Of a stretch of DNA of 64,000 bases, positions 18,889 to 27,632 are shown piece by piece; within the stretch, counting starts at the first letter, position 1; every line of letters starts with the position of its first letter. The stretch comes from B16-G9 sp964400655 (lineage in GTDB: Bacteria > Bacteroidota > Bacteroidia > Bacteroidales > F082): assembly GCA_964400655.1 (NCBI GenBank), contig CAYNVN010000095.1:1-64000 (forward strand), given 5' to 3'. A model generated the notes under the pieces. The model was not told the origin of the DNA. It made no database searches and was given only the letters and a program-made list of their open reading frames with translations. Position numbers and translations under genes: made by a program.

Positions 18889-19347
18889 TTATTCCGTTTC
18901 AAGGTCGCCCATAACCTCTTCGGCGAGGCCGGCAAAATCATCGGGATCGTAATCAACAGCCTGCTCATAGGCTGCTTTGTCCCAAATTTCGATACGGTTT
19001 GCAACTGATGTCAGTACGATCTCTTTGGATATGCCGCCATATTTTTGAAGGTCTTTGGGGATAAGTAACCTTCCTGTCGTATCCAGTTCAACCGGCTTTA
19101 CACCAGCCATAAACTTCGTAACGAACTCGGCATTCTTCTTTTTAAACATATTGAGTTTGGAAACCATGGCACTTTCGCTTTGCCAGTTTTCCATGGGAAA
19201 CAACTCAAGGCACTTTTTAAAAATGCTGCGCTTGATAACAAAACCGTGCTGCGTTTCCTCCTTCATCTGGTTTTTGAATGGAGCAGGAAACATAAAACGC
19301 CCTTTAGCGTCCAGTTTGGCTTCGTATGTCCCTAATAATGTTTGCAT
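18889..19347 (-). CDS. mraZ: transcriptional regulator MraZ
   Basis: DNA-binding regulator that heads the dcw cluster in many bacteria and binds repeats in its own promoter. Two tandem SpoVT-AbrB/MraZ half-domains are visible: LDAKGRFMFPAPFK (about 13-26) and LDTTGRLLIPKDLQKY (about 88-103). 152 residues, usual length, with an acidic C-terminus. Candidate target repeats lie 41-75 bases upstream. Confidence 0.96.
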   Translation of the reverse strand: MQTLLGTYEAKLDAKGRFMFPAPFKNQMKEETQHGFVIKRSIFKKCLELFPMENWQSESAMVSKLNMFKKKNAEFVTKFMAGVKPVELDTTGRLLIPKDLQKYGGISKEIVLTSVANRIEIWDKAAYEQAVDYDPDDFAGLAEEVMGDLETE

Positions 19348-19824
19348 CCGGAATGTCGATTTAATGGCGTAAAATTAATCCAAATCTCCCACTTTTTTAC
19401 ATAATATACCACATTTTACCACAATGTTGATAAAATGTTTCGTTCATACATAAAAAAAGTTTTGGGTGCTATGGTTAAGTTATTGGAAGATAGTGTTTAA
19501 TAAAATTATCGGAAAGGTTAAAAGGAGATATTAACAATATAAAAGTGCAATAATTGTTAATAACTCGGCTATTGATTTTGGAATGAATTGGTTTTCAGTA
19601 TGGTCTAAAGTTGATAAATAGCCGGGGTGAGATATGTTCTGTTTCCTATTGATAGATGATATTTATTTCATGGTTAATTGGTGGTTATGAAGATTTTAAT
19701 AACAGGAAAAGATGAATTTATGTTGTTCGTTACTAATATTAAGGTTTTTTAAAAATAAATCGGGTTGTTTTACCGTTAACAGTTCAATAACTTTCTACCT
19801 TTACGCTTCTTTTAATTCAGGGTT
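19348..19824. other. 477-base divergent intergenic region
   Basis: Lies between mraZ (minus) and the efflux adaptor gene (plus). It holds the MraZ-box-like array at 19388-19422. The rest is AT-rich with no ORF of note. TACCTTTA at 19796-19803, 21 bases before the adaptor ATG, is a weak -7 candidate for the plus-strand operon. No RNA gene or mobile element was seen. Confidence 0.6.
19388..19422 (-). promoter_or_regulatory. MraZ-box-like repeat array upstream of mraZ
   Basis: On the minus strand, GTGG cores occur at 19422-19419, 19412-19409 and 19392-19389, with a degenerate ATGT at 19402-19399; all four are exactly 10 bases apart. MraZ is known to bind short T/GGG-type repeats at 10-base spacing in front of its own operon, so this is very likely the autoregulatory site. 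A weak -7-like TAATTTTA (19377-19370) lies just downstream, which would place the repeats over the -33 region. Confidence 0.75.
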
Positions 19825-21246
19825 ATGAAACGAAAAAATTTACTTACCATCATTATTTCTCTTGTTGTTTTAATTTTATTTGTCTGGTATTTTTCATCTT
19901 CCTCCGATGGTGATGTGGAAACCATTACAACCAAAGTTAAACGGGGAGCGTTTATTATTGATGTTACCACCACAGGCGAACTGGAGGCCCGAAGCAGCGA
20001 GAAAATCCAGGGGCCTAACCCCATGGCTTTGCGGAATGCCCGAATCTGGCAATACCGAATCGAAGATATTGTTCCCAACGGAACGGTGGTTGATTCGGGT
20101 GACTGGGTGGCTACCCTCGACAGGAGTGATTTGGAAAATAAAATCAAAGATCAGGAGCTGGAAGTTGAAAAATATCAAACGCAGTTTACCAAAACCCAGC
20201 TTGATACCACCATGACCCTGCGCAGTGCCCGTGATGAACTGGTTAACCTGAAATTTACCCTTGAAGATAAGCAGATTGTTGTGGATCAGTCAATTTACGA
20301 GCCGCCTGCTACACAGCGACAGGTAAAACTTGATTTGGAAAAAACACAGCGTACCTACAAGCAAACCCTCGAAAACTATTCGTTAAAACTTGAAAAGGCA
20401 AAAGCCGATATGAAAGAGGTTTCGGCCAATCTTGCCAAAGCCCAGCGGAAACTGGATGAGTTTATCCAGTTGAAATCGGAGTTTATTATCAGGGCACCGA
20501 AATCGGGAATGGTTAATTACAAAAGAGGATACGACGGTAAAAAACAGGGAGTGGGGGCACAGATTTCGGCATGGGACAATGTGGTGGCAACGCTGCCCAA
20601 TTTGTCGGCCATGAACTCGAAAACCTTTGTAAATGAAATAGACATCAGTAAGGTGGCAACGGGCCAGAAAGCGGAAATTGAGGTGGATGCCTTTCCCGAT
20701 AAGCATTTTACAGGTAGTGTTTTTGAAGTGGCTAACATGGGCGAGCAATTACCCAACTCCAATGCCAAAGTGTTTGAGGTAATCATTCATATTGATGAGT
20801 TTGATTCCATCCTGCGTCCGTCGATGACTACCAAAAACAGGATCATCACCAATGTGATAGAGGATGTGCTTTATTTGCCCATCGAGTGTGTTCATACCGG
20901 CGACAGTGTAAGTTTTGTATATTTCAAAGGGGAGCGTCAACAGGTAATTACAGGAAAGAGCAATGATAATGAAATCATAATAAAAGAGGGGTTAACAGAA
21001 GGTGATGAAGTTTATCTGGTTCCTCCTGCCGGTGCGGATAAATGGAAACTGAAGCTGCTGCCCAAAGAGATTGTGGAGAAATATAAAGTTGAAGAAAAAA
21101 AACAGAAGCCTGAAAAAGCCGGGCCGTCAACAAAAATGATTAAAATAAAGGGCCCCGACGGTAAAGAGATTATGGTTGATCCTTCCAAAGTAAAAATGGG
21201 AAGGCATCGCGGTAAAAAACGTGATGGCGGAACCTCCAAACAGTAA
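19825..21246 (+). CDS. HlyD/MacA-family efflux adaptor
   Basis: Periplasmic membrane-fusion protein of a tripartite exporter. One N-terminal transmembrane helix (about 6-23), a lipoyl-like half around 40-95, a long coiled-coil hairpin (about 97-215, rich in Lys/Glu/Leu), then the returning lipoyl half (FIIRAPKSGMVNY) and beta-barrel domains (VNEIDISKVATGQKAEIEVD). A basic, lysine-rich tail ends it. 473 residues. First gene of the operon with the permease and TolC-like protein; substrate unknown. Confidence 0.88.
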   Translation: MKRKNLLTIIISLVVLILFVWYFSSSSDGDVETITTKVKRGAFIIDVTTTGELEARSSEKIQGPNPMALRNARIWQYRIEDIVPNGTVVDSGDWVATLDRSDLENKIKDQELEVEKYQTQFTKTQLDTTMTLRSARDELVNLKFTLEDKQIVVDQSIYEPPATQRQVKLDLEKTQRTYKQTLENYSLKLEKAKADMKEVSANLAKAQRKLDEFIQLKSEFIIRAPKSGMVNYKRGYDGKKQGVGAQISAWDNVVATLPNLSAMNSKTFVNEIDISKVATGQKAEIEVDAFPDKHFTGSVFEVANMGEQLPNSNAKVFEVIIHIDEFDSILRPSMTTKNRIITNVIEDVLYLPIECVHTGDSVSFVYFKGERQQVITGKSNDNEIIIKEGLTEGDEVYLVPPAGADKWKLKLLPKEIVEKYKVEEKKQKPEKAGPSTKMIKIKGPDGKEIMVDPSKVKMGRHRGKKRDGGTSKQ

Positions 21247-21253
21247 ACACACG

Positions 21254-22609
21254 ATGGAAAGGTATTTTCAGATATTAACCATTGCCCTTGAGGCGGTTTT
21301 TGCCAATAAGTTGCGATCAATTCTTACGGCGTTGGGAATTATTTTCGGGGTGGCTGCGGTAATTGCCATGATGGCCATTGGAAACGGAGCCCAAAAAGAA
21401 ATTCTGGACCAGATAAAGCTGGTGGGGGTTAACAACATTGTTATCCTTCCGGTAAATTTGGATGATCAAAAAAATGAAGAGCAGGAAGAGGAGGGAAACG
21501 CCTCATCGGTAATGACCAGCAAAAAATATTCGCCGGGTCTCACGCTAAAAGATGCCGAAAACATTGCCCGTGTTATTCCTACCATTGAAAAGGTAAGCCC
21601 CGAAATTGTTTATCCGGTTTTGGCTGTGCGTAAAGGAAAAAAAACCAATGCGCAGCTTACAGGTGTTAACAATAACTTTTTTGAATTGTTTAACCTTACG
21701 TTACAGCGTGGTGTACTTTTTAGCGACATACAATCGGAAAAAGGTGATCCGGTTTGTGTTATCGGGCCAACCGTAGCGGCCAAACTGTTCCCCAATGATG
21801 ATCCGCTGGGAAAACAGTTAAAATGCGGCAATGTATGGCTGAAAGTGGTTGGCGTTTTACAGGGCGTTAAAACCGATAAAAAGGCCGAAAGTCTGGGGGT
21901 AAGTGATTATAACAGCAAGGTGTTCACTCCTTTAAAAACCGTTTTGTTGCGGTATAAAGACCGGTCGCTGGTCAGTCAGGCATCCTTCGGCGGAGGGCAA
22001 ATGTTCAGAATGGGGGGCATGACCATGTATGTTTCAAATGATGCCAACAAGGTGGGCGAACATCAACTTGATAAAATTGTGGTTCAGGTAAAGGAAACCA
22101 AAGACCTTGCCGCCACCAATAAAGTGATTGAACAGATTTTAACACGCCGTCATCAGGGGGTTGTGGATTTTGAAATTAAAATACCGGAGTTGTTGCTTAA
22201 GCAGGAGCAAAAAACCAAAGATATATTCAATATTGTTTTGGGAGCCATTGCCGGTATTTCGCTGATTGTAGGCGGAATCGGGATTATGAACATCATGCTG
22301 GCATCGGTGATGGAACGTATTCGTGAAATCGGCGTACGCCGTGCCATTGGCGCTACCCGGAAAGATATTATTTTTCAGTTTCTTGCCGAAGCAACTTTCA
22401 TCAGTATTAGCGGAGGTTTTTTGGGAATTTTGTTGGGAGTAATAATGGCCAGAGTCATCAGTATGTCAACAGATATTTTAACCATTGTTTCGTTTGTGTC
22501 GGTTGCAATTTCGTTTGGTGTGGCGGCAACGGTTGGTATTGTGTTTGGCTGGTTGCCTGCCCGTAAAGCTGCCGAGCAGGACCCGGTTGAATCGCTACGG
22601 CACGATTAA
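21254..22609 (+). CDS. MacB-like ABC transporter permease (no ATPase domain)
   Basis: N-terminal transmembrane helix and large periplasmic core (MacB_PCD), then an FtsX domain with three helices and the typical GGIGIMNIMLASVMERIREI / GVRRAIGATRKDI stretch. Start at 21254 (MERYFQILTIALEAVF) is preferred: it lies 7 bases after the adaptor stop, whereas the longer frame overlaps it. 451 residues. E. coli MacB carries its ATPase in the same chain; here there is neither an N-terminal ATPase nor a separate ATPase gene in the operon, so one encoded elsewhere must be used. Confidence 0.9.
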   Translation: MERYFQILTIALEAVFANKLRSILTALGIIFGVAAVIAMMAIGNGAQKEILDQIKLVGVNNIVILPVNLDDQKNEEQEEEGNASSVMTSKKYSPGLTLKDAENIARVIPTIEKVSPEIVYPVLAVRKGKKTNAQLTGVNNNFFELFNLTLQRGVLFSDIQSEKGDPVCVIGPTVAAKLFPNDDPLGKQLKCGNVWLKVVGVLQGVKTDKKAESLGVSDYNSKVFTPLKTVLLRYKDRSLVSQASFGGGQMFRMGGMTMYVSNDANKVGEHQLDKIVVQVKETKDLAATNKVIEQILTRRHQGVVDFEIKIPELLLKQEQKTKDIFNIVLGAIAGISLIVGGIGIMNIMLASVMERIREIGVRRAIGATRKDIIFQFLAEATFISISGGFLGILLGVIMARVISMSTDILTIVSFVSVAISFGVAATVGIVFGWLPARKAAEQDPVESLRHD

Positions 22610-22623
22610 AAAATTGAAAAAGT

Positions 22624-24117
22624 ATGAAAAGCGTTTTACAAAATATTTTGGTACTTGGATTGATGATTGTGATGTCATCATCCTTTGCTCAAAAACAAAC
22701 CGTTACCTTTTCGCTTAAGGATGCAATTCGTATTGCACAACAGCAGTCGCCCGATGCGCTGATGGCAAAGCACCGGTTTCGTAGCAGTTATTGGCAATTC
22801 AGAACTTACAGGGCAACTTATATGCCGGGACTTAAGTTCGATGCAACCATTCCTAATTTGAACCGTAGCATCGAGGCCATTACCATGCCCGACGGCAGCT
22901 CCGATTATGTTCCGCGAAGTTTGATTGATTATTCGGCTACTTTGTCGGTAAGTCAAAGGGTAGGATGGACCGGCGGTGAGGTTTTTTTAAATACGGGTAT
23001 TCAGCAAATAACAAACTTTTATTCCGATACCACCACCAAACAGTTTTTGGCCGATATGGTAAGCATCGGATTCCGTCAGCCCATATTTACCTATAACGAA
23101 TACAAGTGGGATAAAAAGATTGAACCGCTGAAATATGAGGAGGCACAAAGAAAATATCTGGAGGATAACGAACAGGTGGCAATTACCGCCATAAACAGAT
23201 TTTTTAATTTGCTTACCGCCCAGATTGAAATGGAAATTGCCAAAAAAAATTACGCCAATTACGATACCTTATATAAAATTGCAAAGGGGCGCTTTAATTT
23301 GGGAAAGATTGCCGAAAACGAATTGTTGCAGCTGGAGCTGAATCTTTTAAAAGCGGATGCCTCACTGGAACAGTCGCAGCTGAATTACAACAACATGCTT
23401 TTTTTGTTTAAATCTTATTTAAGATTAAAAACCGATGGTGAAATAAGACTGATTCCGCCGGTGGTAACCCATTATTTTGATATTCCTTTGAACCGTGCCG
23501 TTGAAGAGGCCAAAGCCAATACCTCGTCGGGACTGGAATTTCAGCGGCGGCTGCTGGAAGCCGAAAGTGAGGTTAACAGGGCAAAAATGACCGGACGGTT
23601 TGATGCCAACCTTTATGCTTCGTTCGGACTTACCCAAACAGCCGATTATTTAAGCGATGCTTACAAAAATCCGTTGGATCAGGAACGGGTTACACTGGGA
23701 ATTACCCTGCCGATTTTGGATTGGGGCAGGGCAAGGGGTAACATCCGTATGGCCGAATCAAACCACGATTTGGTGGTTACTTCGGTGGAGCAGGACAAAA
23801 TAGACTTTGAACAGGATATCTATTTACAGGTGATGCAGTTTGGCATGCAAAAAAAGCAGCTCTATATTGCTGCCAAATCGGATACCGTTGCCAAAAAACG
23901 TTATGATGTTACTTACAAAAGATATATGATTGGTAAGGTTAACGATGTATTGGAACTTAACAATGCTCAAATTGATAACGACAATGCCAATATGGGTTAT
24001 ATCCGTTCGCTAAGAGATTATTGGGTGAATTATTACAAGATACGCAAAATGACCCTCTACGATTTTGAAAACCAGTTGCCCGTTAGTGTTAATTTCGACG
24101 GGATTATCGGAAATTAA
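22624..24117 (+). CDS. TolC-family outer membrane channel protein
   Basis: Outer-membrane efflux protein completing the tripartite system. Signal peptide (cleavage near SSSFAQ), two OEP repeats with long helices (RNNLL-type segments such as GRFNLGKIAENELLQLELNL and KRYMIGKVNDVLELNNAQ), and strands such as FDANLYASFGL. 497 residues. It begins 14 bases after the permease gene. Confidence 0.9.
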   Translation: MKSVLQNILVLGLMIVMSSSFAQKQTVTFSLKDAIRIAQQQSPDALMAKHRFRSSYWQFRTYRATYMPGLKFDATIPNLNRSIEAITMPDGSSDYVPRSLIDYSATLSVSQRVGWTGGEVFLNTGIQQITNFYSDTTTKQFLADMVSIGFRQPIFTYNEYKWDKKIEPLKYEEAQRKYLEDNEQVAITAINRFFNLLTAQIEMEIAKKNYANYDTLYKIAKGRFNLGKIAENELLQLELNLLKADASLEQSQLNYNNMLFLFKSYLRLKTDGEIRLIPPVVTHYFDIPLNRAVEEAKANTSSGLEFQRRLLEAESEVNRAKMTGRFDANLYASFGLTQTADYLSDAYKNPLDQERVTLGITLPILDWGRARGNIRMAESNHDLVVTSVEQDKIDFEQDIYLQVMQFGMQKKQLYIAAKSDTVAKKRYDVTYKRYMIGKVNDVLELNNAQIDNDNANMGYIRSLRDYWVNYYKIRKMTLYDFENQLPVSVNFDGIIGN

Positions 24118-24154
24118 GCCTTGCTTTAAACACAGTAATATTTTTTGCCGGGTA

Positions 24155-24430
24155 CTATCTTATTTCAAACCGGCTGTATCCCCAGGGCGGAGTACGCTGT
24201 ACCTGAACATTGGTAACCCTTGCCCAGCCGGGGCCTTCGTTGCACCAAAGAATAAATTGATCAAGTTTTTCTTCCGCTCCTTCGGCTTCAATGTAAACGG
24301 AGCCGTCGGGACGGTTTTGTACAAATCCGGTTAATTCCAGTTCGACAGCCTTTTTATGGGTGTAATATCTGAATCCAACACCCTGTACCTTTCCGTAAAC
24401 TTTAATAATGGCACCTTGTTTTTTTGTCAT
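24155..24430 (-). CDS. acylphosphatase
   Basis: A 91-residue enzyme that hydrolyses acyl phosphates. Signature GKVQGVGFRYYT (about 13-24) with the catalytic Arg, and GFVQNRPDGSVYIEAEG with the catalytic Asn at about 39. Ends ... YSRFEIR as usual. It overlaps the preceding minus-strand gene by 4 bases. Confidence 0.95.
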   Translation of the reverse strand: MTKKQGAIIKVYGKVQGVGFRYYTHKKAVELELTGFVQNRPDGSVYIEAEGAEEKLDQFILWCNEGPGWARVTNVQVQRTPPWGYSRFEIR

Positions 24431-24996
24431 GTTCCCAGTTGTTTGGTTATTAACCCGTTTAACAGCATAAATAACTGATCGGGTTGCAGGTTGCGCCAGT
24501 GCAGCTCGTCAAAATGTCCGTAAAAAGCAACATACTGGTCGATGTTGGCCCTCGAAAACTCATCAATAACATGTTGTCTGAAATTGATACCGATGATCCA
24601 TCCCTCTTCTATATTGTCGAACCATTCGGCAAAGTAATCATCCGTGTCGGAATGAAAATCAAGTACATTTTCCCCGATCAAAATAAAATGGATGATGCCT
24701 TCGTTTAGCAGGGTTTCAATAACATCGCGATAAAGAAACATCACATCGTTGTAAAGGATGTCGTTCCATTCGCCCATCAGTTCAATAACGGCAAAACGGT
24801 TTTCGTAATCGGCAAATAATATTTTCAGATAAAGGGTTTGCGAGCCGAACTCATCCCACTGCGGATGGATATAGTGATCGTAAATTACATTACGGCACAT
24901 GGTTTCGCTGTACACTCTTCCGTAAAACGGAGAGCGGTTATCTGTTGCCGCATTGTATATGCCTGCCCAGTTATGAAACGGTTCGATGTTGTGCAT
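24427..24996 (-). CDS. conserved hypothetical protein
   Basis: A 189-residue soluble protein, no signal peptide or membrane helix, unusually rich in aromatic residues and Asp/Asn (NWAGIY, YDHYIHPQWDEFGSQ, YFAEWFDNIEEGWIIG). I do not recognise a named domain. It is coupled to acylphosphatase (4-base overlap) and follows msrA by one base, so it is part of a minus-strand operon with the zinc-ribbon protein, MsrA and acylphosphatase. Function unknown. Confidence 0.75.
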   Translation of the reverse strand: MHNIEPFHNWAGIYNAATDNRSPFYGRVYSETMCRNVIYDHYIHPQWDEFGSQTLYLKILFADYENRFAVIELMGEWNDILYNDVMFLYRDVIETLLNEGIIHFILIGENVLDFHSDTDDYFAEWFDNIEEGWIIGINFRQHVIDEFSRANIDQYVAFYGHFDELHWRNLQPDQLFMLLNGLITKQLGT

Positions 24997-24997
24997 G

Positions 24998-25636
24998 CTA
25001 TTTTAGTTTGGTCTTGAAAATTTTTTCAAACTTTTCAATTTTCGGAGTAATTACAAAGTTACAGTAACCGTTACCGGGATTGTTTTTATAATAGTCGCGG
25101 TGGTATGTTTCGGCAGGATAAAAATTTGTTAACGGTGAAATTTCGGTAACAATGGGCTTATCCCATATACGGGCACGGGTCAGCTCCTCTTTATAATGTT
25201 CCGCTTCGGCTTTTTGCATCGGGTTGTGATAAAAAATTACCGACCGGTATTGTGTGCCTGTATCGGCACCCTGACGGTTTAAGGTGGTGGGGTCGTGCGT
25301 TTTCCAAAAAACTTCCAGCAGCTCACGGTAACTTATTATTTGAGGATTATAAACAATCCTCACCACTTCGGCATAGTTGGTGGTTCCGCTGCAAACCAGT
25401 TCGTATGTCGGATTGGGTTCTTTTCCGCCGGCATAGCCCGGCAAAACTTCGTCAACACCGTTTAAACGGCTGAAAATGGCTTCGGAACACCAGAAACATC
25501 CGGTGCCGAAAGTTGCAGTATCCTGTTTGTTTTGTGCCATGGCTGGTGATATTCCTGTTGTGAAAAAAACCAACAGAACAATCAAAAGGATTGGCCTGTT
25601 TTTGTTTTGGTCGGATTGTATTGTTATAAGGTTCAA
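24998..25636 (-). CDS. msrA: peptide-methionine (S)-S-oxide reductase MsrA, exported form
   Basis: Repairs oxidised methionine. The catalytic motif GCFWC is at residues 46-50 (Cys47); PGYAGG, YAEVVRIVYNP and YRSVIFYHN are family motifs. The chain begins with a hydrophobic signal peptide (about 15-35, ending near AMAQ), so this copy should act in the periplasm or outside. The only start that keeps the signal peptide is TTG at 25636. 34 bases after the zinc-ribbon gene. Confidence 0.92.
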   Translation of the reverse strand: MNLITIQSDQNKNRPILLIVLLVFFTTGISPAMAQNKQDTATFGTGCFWCSEAIFSRLNGVDEVLPGYAGGKEPNPTYELVCSGTTNYAEVVRIVYNPQIISYRELLEVFWKTHDPTTLNRQGADTGTQYRSVIFYHNPMQKAEAEHYKEELTRARIWDKPIVTEISPLTNFYPAETYHRDYYKNNPGNGYCNFVITPKIEKFEKIFKTKLK

Positions 25637-25670
25637 AATATGTGTTAAAACGGTAACACCGGCAAATATG

Positions 25671-26255
25671 TTACACCATTATCAGTTTGCGGCCGTAAAT
25701 AAATTCGCTGAATTCGGGAGGAGGGCCGAGGAACTTTTTTCTGAAACCGTTCATCTCGTCTTTGGTTTTTTTTGAGAGCAGTTCCGACATCTCTTCCATT
25801 ACATCGTAGCCCATTACCATGGGAGGTTGATTAAGGATTAATTTATCGCCTTTGAACATGCCGACAATCTGATACTCTTCCATCTCCGAAACCGGTGTAT
25901 CCTTAAAAAAACATTTCGACATCCATTGGTTAATGTCAAAGGTTCGCAAGTCGATCATTACCGAGTCGCTTCCCCGCTGCTGTATAAAGTTTTGGTAATA
26001 CATCTGCATATTACGCATCGACTCTTCCGACATGCCTTCCTGCATTTTTTGATGACAGCTGTTGCAAATGGCAAATTCAAATACGGTTGATTTAAAATCG
26101 TGACCGGCATAGGTTTTAAAAACCTTTTCAATCATGTAAGGTTCATCGCTGTGGTACAAATCTTTTCCGCAAACAACGCAGGTTTCAAATGGTTTTTCTT
26201 CTGCGTCGGAGTAAAACATTTTGGGAATTTCAAGTTTAACTTCCTGTTGGTGCAT
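25671..26255 (-). CDS. conserved hypothetical protein with CxxC pairs
   Basis: A 194-residue soluble protein. Two CxxC pairs (Cys26/29 in CVVC; Cys64/67 in CNSC) probably form one zinc site in the N-terminal part. The C-terminal half holds a PPMVMGYDVMEEMSELLS stretch and ends FSEFIYGRKLIMV. No family name is recognised. First gene of the minus-strand operon leading to msrA, with a good TTTG-N21-TATCTTTG promoter directly upstream. Confidence 0.72.
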   Translation of the reverse strand: MHQQEVKLEIPKMFYSDAEEKPFETCVVCGKDLYHSDEPYMIEKVFKTYAGHDFKSTVFEFAICNSCHQKMQEGMSEESMRNMQMYYQNFIQQRGSDSVMIDLRTFDINQWMSKCFFKDTPVSEMEEYQIVGMFKGDKLILNQPPMVMGYDVMEEMSELLSKKTKDEMNGFRKKFLGPPPEFSEFIYGRKLIMV

Positions 26256-26276
26256 TTTATTTCTCCTTTACTTTTG

Positions 26277-26309
26277 CAAAGATACTGCTTTTGTAATTTT
26301 ATGTTCAAA
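26277..26309 (-). promoter_or_regulatory. promoter of the CxxC protein-msrA-acylphosphatase operon
   Basis: On the minus strand TTTG (26309-26306), 21 bases, then TATCTTTG (26284-26277), which fits the Bacteroidota housekeeping promoter. The ATG at 26255 would be about 15 bases after the predicted start site. Confidence 0.6.
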
Positions 26310-26326
26310 GCAGGTGATAATTGTAT

Positions 26327-26334
26327 TATTTTTG
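26327..26334 (+). promoter_or_regulatory. candidate -7 element for the DUF3127 gene
   Basis: TATTTTTG (TAnnTTTG) 16 bases before the ATG at 26351. The -33 region (GTTC about 20 bases upstream) is a poor match. It lies back to back with the minus-strand promoter at 26277-26309. Confidence 0.42.
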
Positions 26335-26350
26335 TGGAAAAACTTGAGTT

Positions 26351-26728
26351 ATGAGTGTAGAGCTAAAAGGACGGTTAATTAAAAAATTAGAGAAAGAAAG
26401 CGGTGAAGGCAGAAACGGGCGCTGGGAAAAGCAGCAGTTTGTTATTGAAACCGATGAGCAATATCCCAAAAAAGTATGTATTGTTTGCTGGGGCGATAAA
26501 ATATCGATGCTGGACAGTGTGAACGAGGGTGATCAGTTGCAGGTTTCGGTGAATATCGAATCGCGTGAATACAACAACCGCTGGTACACCGACGTAAGAG
26601 CCTGGAAAATAGACAGGGTTGCCGGTGACGACCCGCCTCCCGGTTTAATGCCCGATGATATCCCCAACGAGATGCCCCCGCCTGATTTGGCTTCGGAAGA
26701 AGAGGCAACCGACGATTTGCCTTTCTAA
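26351..26728 (+). CDS. DUF3127 protein with SSB-like C-terminal tip
   Basis: A 125-residue protein. The N-terminal part (about 1-90; ELKGRLIKKL, KQQFVIET, VCWGDKISML, LQVSVNIESREYNNRWYTDV) reads as a small OB-like beta fold of the DUF3127 family. A Pro/acidic linker follows and the chain ends in EEEATDDLPF, which closely resembles the acidic DDxPF tip by which single-stranded DNA-binding proteins recruit repair and replication partners. Function is unassigned; nucleic-acid binding is inference. Followed after 6 bases by the EamA gene. Confidence 0.82.
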   Translation: MSVELKGRLIKKLEKESGEGRNGRWEKQQFVIETDEQYPKKVCIVCWGDKISMLDSVNEGDQLQVSVNIESREYNNRWYTDVRAWKIDRVAGDDPPPGLMPDDIPNEMPPPDLASEEEATDDLPF

Positions 26729-26734
26729 CCCTTT

Positions 26735-27628
26735 ATGCCAAAGTCAGTAAAAACATTGCCCGCCCATTTGGCAATTATAGGTGCCAATCTTATTTATGGA
26801 CTTAATTATGTAATTGCCAAGGGCATCATGCCCGATTATATGGCACCAAGGGCCATTATATTTTTCAGGGTGACCGGTGCTGCCCTTGTTTTTTGGATGA
26901 TAAGCAGGCTGTATGGTAATCACAGGGTGGAAAAACGGGATTTGCTTTCAATTGCCGTAGCATCCTTTTTTGGGATTGCCCTGAATCAGGTAATGTTTTT
27001 TGAAGGTTTGAACCTTACAACCCCCATCAATGCTTCCATTATTATGGTGGGAACCCCCATATTGGTTTTGGTTTATGCGCATTTTATCCTGAAAGAAGGA
27101 TTGACAAGGCTGAAGCTATTTGGTATTGGTTTGGGCAGTGCCGGGGCCTTATGGCTCATATTGAAAAGCGGTTCGTTTTCTTTTACTTCCAATACCCTTT
27201 TGGGTAATGTTTTTATTTTGATTAACAGTTCGTCGTATGCTCTTTTTCTGGTTCTTATCAAACCCCTGATGCAAAAGTATCCGGCATTAACGGTAATGAA
27301 GTGGTTGTTTACTTTTGGATTGGTATTGGTTATTCCGGTTTCGGCAAAACAGGTGCTCCAAACAAATTATACTGCCATTCCTTTTACTATTTGGATGTCG
27401 ATAGGATATGTGGTGTTATTTACAACGGTGCTGGCTTATTTGCTGAATAACTATTCGTTAAAACTGGTAAGCCCGACGGTAAACAGTGCCTACATCTATT
27501 TGCAGCCGTTTCTTGCCACGGTGGTGGCTTTGGCGCTGGGTAAAGATGTTTTAACCTGGGTGGAAGTAACCGCTGCAGTGCTGATTTTTGCCGGTGTTTA
27601 TTTTGTGAGCCGGCCCGTTAAAGAATAA
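26735..27628 (+). CDS. EamA/DMT-family transporter
   Basis: A 297-residue inner-membrane protein with about ten hydrophobic helices in two EamA repeats (about 5-140 and 150-292); typical stretches are GANLIYGLNYVIAKGIM near the N-terminus and YLQPFLATVVALALG in the second repeat. Drug/metabolite exporter superfamily; substrate cannot be told from sequence. 6 bases after the DUF3127 gene, so probably co-transcribed. Confidence 0.9.
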   Translation: MPKSVKTLPAHLAIIGANLIYGLNYVIAKGIMPDYMAPRAIIFFRVTGAALVFWMISRLYGNHRVEKRDLLSIAVASFFGIALNQVMFFEGLNLTTPINASIIMVGTPILVLVYAHFILKEGLTRLKLFGIGLGSAGALWLILKSGSFSFTSNTLLGNVFILINSSSYALFLVLIKPLMQKYPALTVMKWLFTFGLVLVIPVSAKQVLQTNYTAIPFTIWMSIGYVVLFTTVLAYLLNNYSLKLVSPTVNSAYIYLQPFLATVVALALGKDVLTWVEVTAAVLIFAGVYFVSRPVKE

Positions 27629-27632
27629 AATG

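Noticed and set aside
3759..19347. Absence of murF, ddl and murB from the division cluster
   Set aside because: In Bacteroidota murF and murB usually lie elsewhere, so this is the ordinary arrangement and not a loss.
19566..19624. CGGCTATT ... AATAGCCG inverted repeat in the mraZ-efflux spacer
   Set aside because: Eight-base arms 43 bases apart; no terminator or operator context.
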